Position numbers and translations under genes: made by a program. From positions 186,001 through 250,000 of the forward strand of contig NZ_BBVD01000004.1 of assembly GCF_000964545.1 (NCBI RefSeq): a stretch of DNA of 64,000 nt, in the 5' to 3' direction. This document shows, in pieces, positions 62,299 through 64,000 of this stretch. A model generated the notes under the pieces. The model ran no database searches and was not told where the DNA came from. It saw only the letters and a program-made list of their open reading frames with translations. Each line of letters starts with the position of its first letter. Position 1 is the first letter of the stretch. Source of the stretch: Comamonas thiooxydans. Lineage in GTDB: Bacteria > Pseudomonadota > Gammaproteobacteria > Burkholderiales > Burkholderiaceae_C.

Positions 62299-62960
62299 AG
62301 CGGCTCAGGCCACAGGGCACCGGGCGCTGCAACATAGCGCCCGGTGTCCAGTTCGAAGACGCCTTCAAGCGTCAGCGGCCCGGCAATATCGGCCGCCGCA
62401 TAGCGGGTCAGCGCCAACTCCCTTACCTCGAAGACCGGCAAGTCCTGGATCAGTGCTAGCAACTTGTCCACAGCCTCTCGCAGTGGCAGCCGTCTCGCAT
62501 AGTGGCCCAGGGTCACATGGGGTACATAGCGCCAGCCCGGCGCGGGCTCCATGGGCACCAGCGCCTTATGCAGGCGCTGCAAGCATTCCTGCCCCCGGCC
62601 GACGCCCAGATAAGGCACGGTGGTGAAGCTGCCAGCCCCCGCGACTTGCACGGCAAAAGGGTGCAGCCGCTGGCTTTGCAGCATGGCGACATCGGCGCGC
62701 AGCGCCAGCCGGTCATATTCCCGCGCCACATGCTCGTCCCCTCCCCCACACAGCCCCCTATAGGCCAGCGTGATATGCGGCTGGCGCGCATGGCGCGGCA
62801 ACAGGGCATCACCGAGTCTGGATCTGGCGTGCTGCAGCAAGGACTCCAGGTCAGGGCCTTGCAGCATCACCACCCAGACGGCGCACCAGGGGCAGCCTTT
62901 GTGCCACTCGGCAAAATCCCGGTCCTCACAGGGCTGTGAAAGTTCTTCGCTCTCTTGCAT
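62295..62960 (-). CDS. 2'-5' RNA ligase family protein (2H phosphoesterase)
   Basis: The 221-residue protein has the two HxTx motifs of the 2H superfamily, PHITLAYRG and PHVTLGHYARR, about 90 residues apart. These form the paired catalytic histidines that act on cyclic phosphates or 2'-5' bonds. A cysteine-containing CPWCAVWVVML opens the domain. The cellular substrate is unknown. I start at MQESEELSQ (62960); an earlier in-frame ATG at 63014 lacks support. Its stop overlaps that of ohr. Confidence 0.85.
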   Translation of the reverse strand: MQESEELSQPCEDRDFAEWHKGCPWCAVWVVMLQGPDLESLLQHARSRLGDALLPRHARQPHITLAYRGLCGGGDEHVAREYDRLALRADVAMLQSQRLHPFAVQVAGAGSFTTVPYLGVGRGQECLQRLHKALVPMEPAPGWRYVPHVTLGHYARRLPLREAVDKLLALIQDLPVFEVRELALTRYAAADIAGPLTLEGVFELDTGRYVAAPGALWPEPL

Positions 62961-63136
62961 GCGGGCAGTGTGCCAGCTTCGGCCACATGCACGGCACCAG
63001 GACAGTTTTCCCATTTTTCAGACCACCAAGCCTGGCCTGTCAAATGGATACCGCTATCAAATCAAAAGCAATCTTGTCGGCGTATGCGCAACCCCGTCCG
63101 ACCCGGACTGGCCTGTTTGGGCCTGACAATGCAGGG

Positions 63137-64000
63137 ATGAGCGATACACAAGACCCCTCTCACCCCTATGCGGACCTCACGCCGGACTGCGTGATCGATG
63201 CGCTGTGCAGCACGGGCCTTGTGCCGGACGGACGGCTGACGGCGCTGAGCTCCTATGAAAACCGCGTCTATCTGGCCCATCAGGACGAGGGCGACAAGGT
63301 CGTCGCCAAGTTCTACCGCCCCGGCCGCTGGAGCCGCATCCAGATCGAGGAAGAGCACGCCTTCTCCCAGGAGTTGGCGGACGGGGAAGTTCCCGTGGTT
63401 GCGCCGCTGGTGCTGCAAGGGCAAACCGTGCATGAGCATGCGGGCTTTCTGTTCAGCATCAGTCCCTGGCGCGGCGGGCGCCGCCCCGAGCTGGACGACT
63501 GGGAGGTGCTGGAATGGACAGGCCGCTTTCTGGCCCGCATCCACACCGTGGGTGCCGCTCGGCCCTTTGAGCATCGTCCGGCGCTGAACCTGAAAAGCTT
63601 CGGCTACGAATCCATGCACTATCTGCTCGAACATGAGGTCGTGGCGCTCGAAGTGCGCAGCCGCTGGCAGCAGGCTTGCGACAAAGCTCTCTCATTAATA
63701 GCACCATCCGCTGACGGATTAAGCGCTGCAGGCCATTTTGGCCTGCATTCTGCAACGCAGATTCGCCTGCATGGCGACTGCCACCCGGGAAACATTCTCT
63801 GGACGCCACTGGACGACGAAGGCCATGGCGGCCCGCATTTCGTCGATCTGGACGATGCGCGCAGCGGTCCAGCCGTGCAGGATCTGTGGATGCTGCTCTC
63901 GGGCGACCGGGGCCAGCAGACGCAGCAGCTGTCGGCCCTGCTCGAAGGCTATGAGCAGTTCCGTAGCTTCGACCGGCGCGAGCTGGCGCTGATCGAGCCG
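63137..64000 (+). CDS. srkA: Stress-response serine/threonine kinase SrkA (YihE/RdoA), 3' end cut
   Basis: The protein reads 288 residues to the window edge. YENRVYLAHQDEGDKVVAKF near residue 40 holds the ATP-binding lysine. LHGDCHPGNILW (H212 to N219) is the catalytic loop, and FVDLDDARSGPAVQDLW the metal-binding aspartate. It is the choline-kinase-like family that counters cell death under stress in E. coli. Residues about 186-208 come from an AT-rich repeat-like insert just before the catalytic loop, absent in E. coli YihE as I recall it. The start is preceded by CAGGG only. Confidence 0.9.
   Translation, partial: MSDTQDPSHPYADLTPDCVIDALCSTGLVPDGRLTALSSYENRVYLAHQDEGDKVVAKFYRPGRWSRIQIEEEHAFSQELADGEVPVVAPLVLQGQTVHEHAGFLFSISPWRGGRRPELDDWEVLEWTGRFLARIHTVGAARPFEHRPALNLKSFGYESMHYLLEHEVVALEVRSRWQQACDKALSLIAPSADGLSAAGHFGLHSATQIRLHGDCHPGNILWTPLDDEGHGGPHFVDLDDARSGPAVQDLWMLLSGDRGQQTQQLSALLEGYEQFRSFDRRELALIEP
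63686..63757. repeat. Interspersed repeat-like insert inside srkA
   Basis: AGCTCTCTCATTAATAGC, then GGATTAAGCGCTGCAGGCCA and TTTTGGCCTGCA, stand out from the GC-rich gene around them. The pattern parallels the phoH-ybeY element (AATAGCT, AGCGCTTA, GGCT/AGCC arms). GCAGGCCATTTTGGCCTGC is a perfect eight-base hairpin with a three-base loop. The frame stays open through it. Confidence 0.6.

Overview
The window is a high-GC, densely packed chromosomal segment of a Betaproteobacterium. Three Bug-family tricarboxylate-binding proteins, the protein families present and short AT-rich interspersed repeats point to Burkholderiales, most likely Comamonadaceae close to Comamonas or Delftia. This is inference from protein resemblance and sequence style; no database search was run. 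No rRNA, tRNA, CRISPR array, prophage or intact insertion sequence was recognised. Both edges cut genes: a siderophore-interacting reductase on the left and an SrkA-type kinase on the right.

Layout. 1-8 kb is an iron-uptake block: a ferric-siderophore reductase divergent from a MarR regulator across paired operators, a Fur box, a Fiu-type catecholate receptor with its PiuC/YbiX partner, and a CirA/IrgA-like receptor. 8-27 kb is mostly housekeeping: lytic transglycosylase, 5-formyl-THF cyclo-ligase, queC, a GST, cca, an alcohol dehydrogenase, trxC, a MidA-type methyltransferase, a FolM-like pteridine reductase with folB and ttcA, a D-threonine aldolase-like enzyme, and a Bug/amidohydrolase/phosphoribosyltransferase operon. 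27.5-34 kb holds an unusual fusion of an alkylglycerol-monooxygenase-like domain with a lysoplasmalogenase (YhhN) domain. It is followed by a magnesium locus, mgtA-mgtC, with a leader of about 1.1 kb carrying a good promoter, hairpins and four small ORFs, one of which starts MDPDP like enterobacterial MgtL.

34-39.6 kb has ruvB and ruvA, separated by a secreted protease and a peroxiredoxin, then phoH-ybeY. 39.6-43.1 kb is a candidate sensing operon: histidine kinase, FixJ-type regulator, secreted HbpS/GlcG-like protein and a small outer-membrane barrel. 43-51.4 kb holds a Bug protein, a TauE permease, dbpA, two secreted M20 peptidases, dtd and a cation efflux protein. 51.5-56.3 kb is a tight three-gene run in which AMP nucleosidase sits between two c-di-GMP-type proteins with degenerate GGDEF motifs. 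56.3-64 kb has a GMC oxidoreductase, a 3-hydroxyacyl-CoA dehydrogenase, a crotonase-family enzyme, a NylB-like serine hydrolase, the ohrR-ohr peroxide defence pair with a clear operator, a 2H phosphoesterase and the partial kinase.

The observations I rate highest are the mgtA leader, the ether-lipid-type fusion enzyme, the kinase/regulator/HbpS-like operon, and interspersed repeats that appear to have entered two coding sequences in frame.
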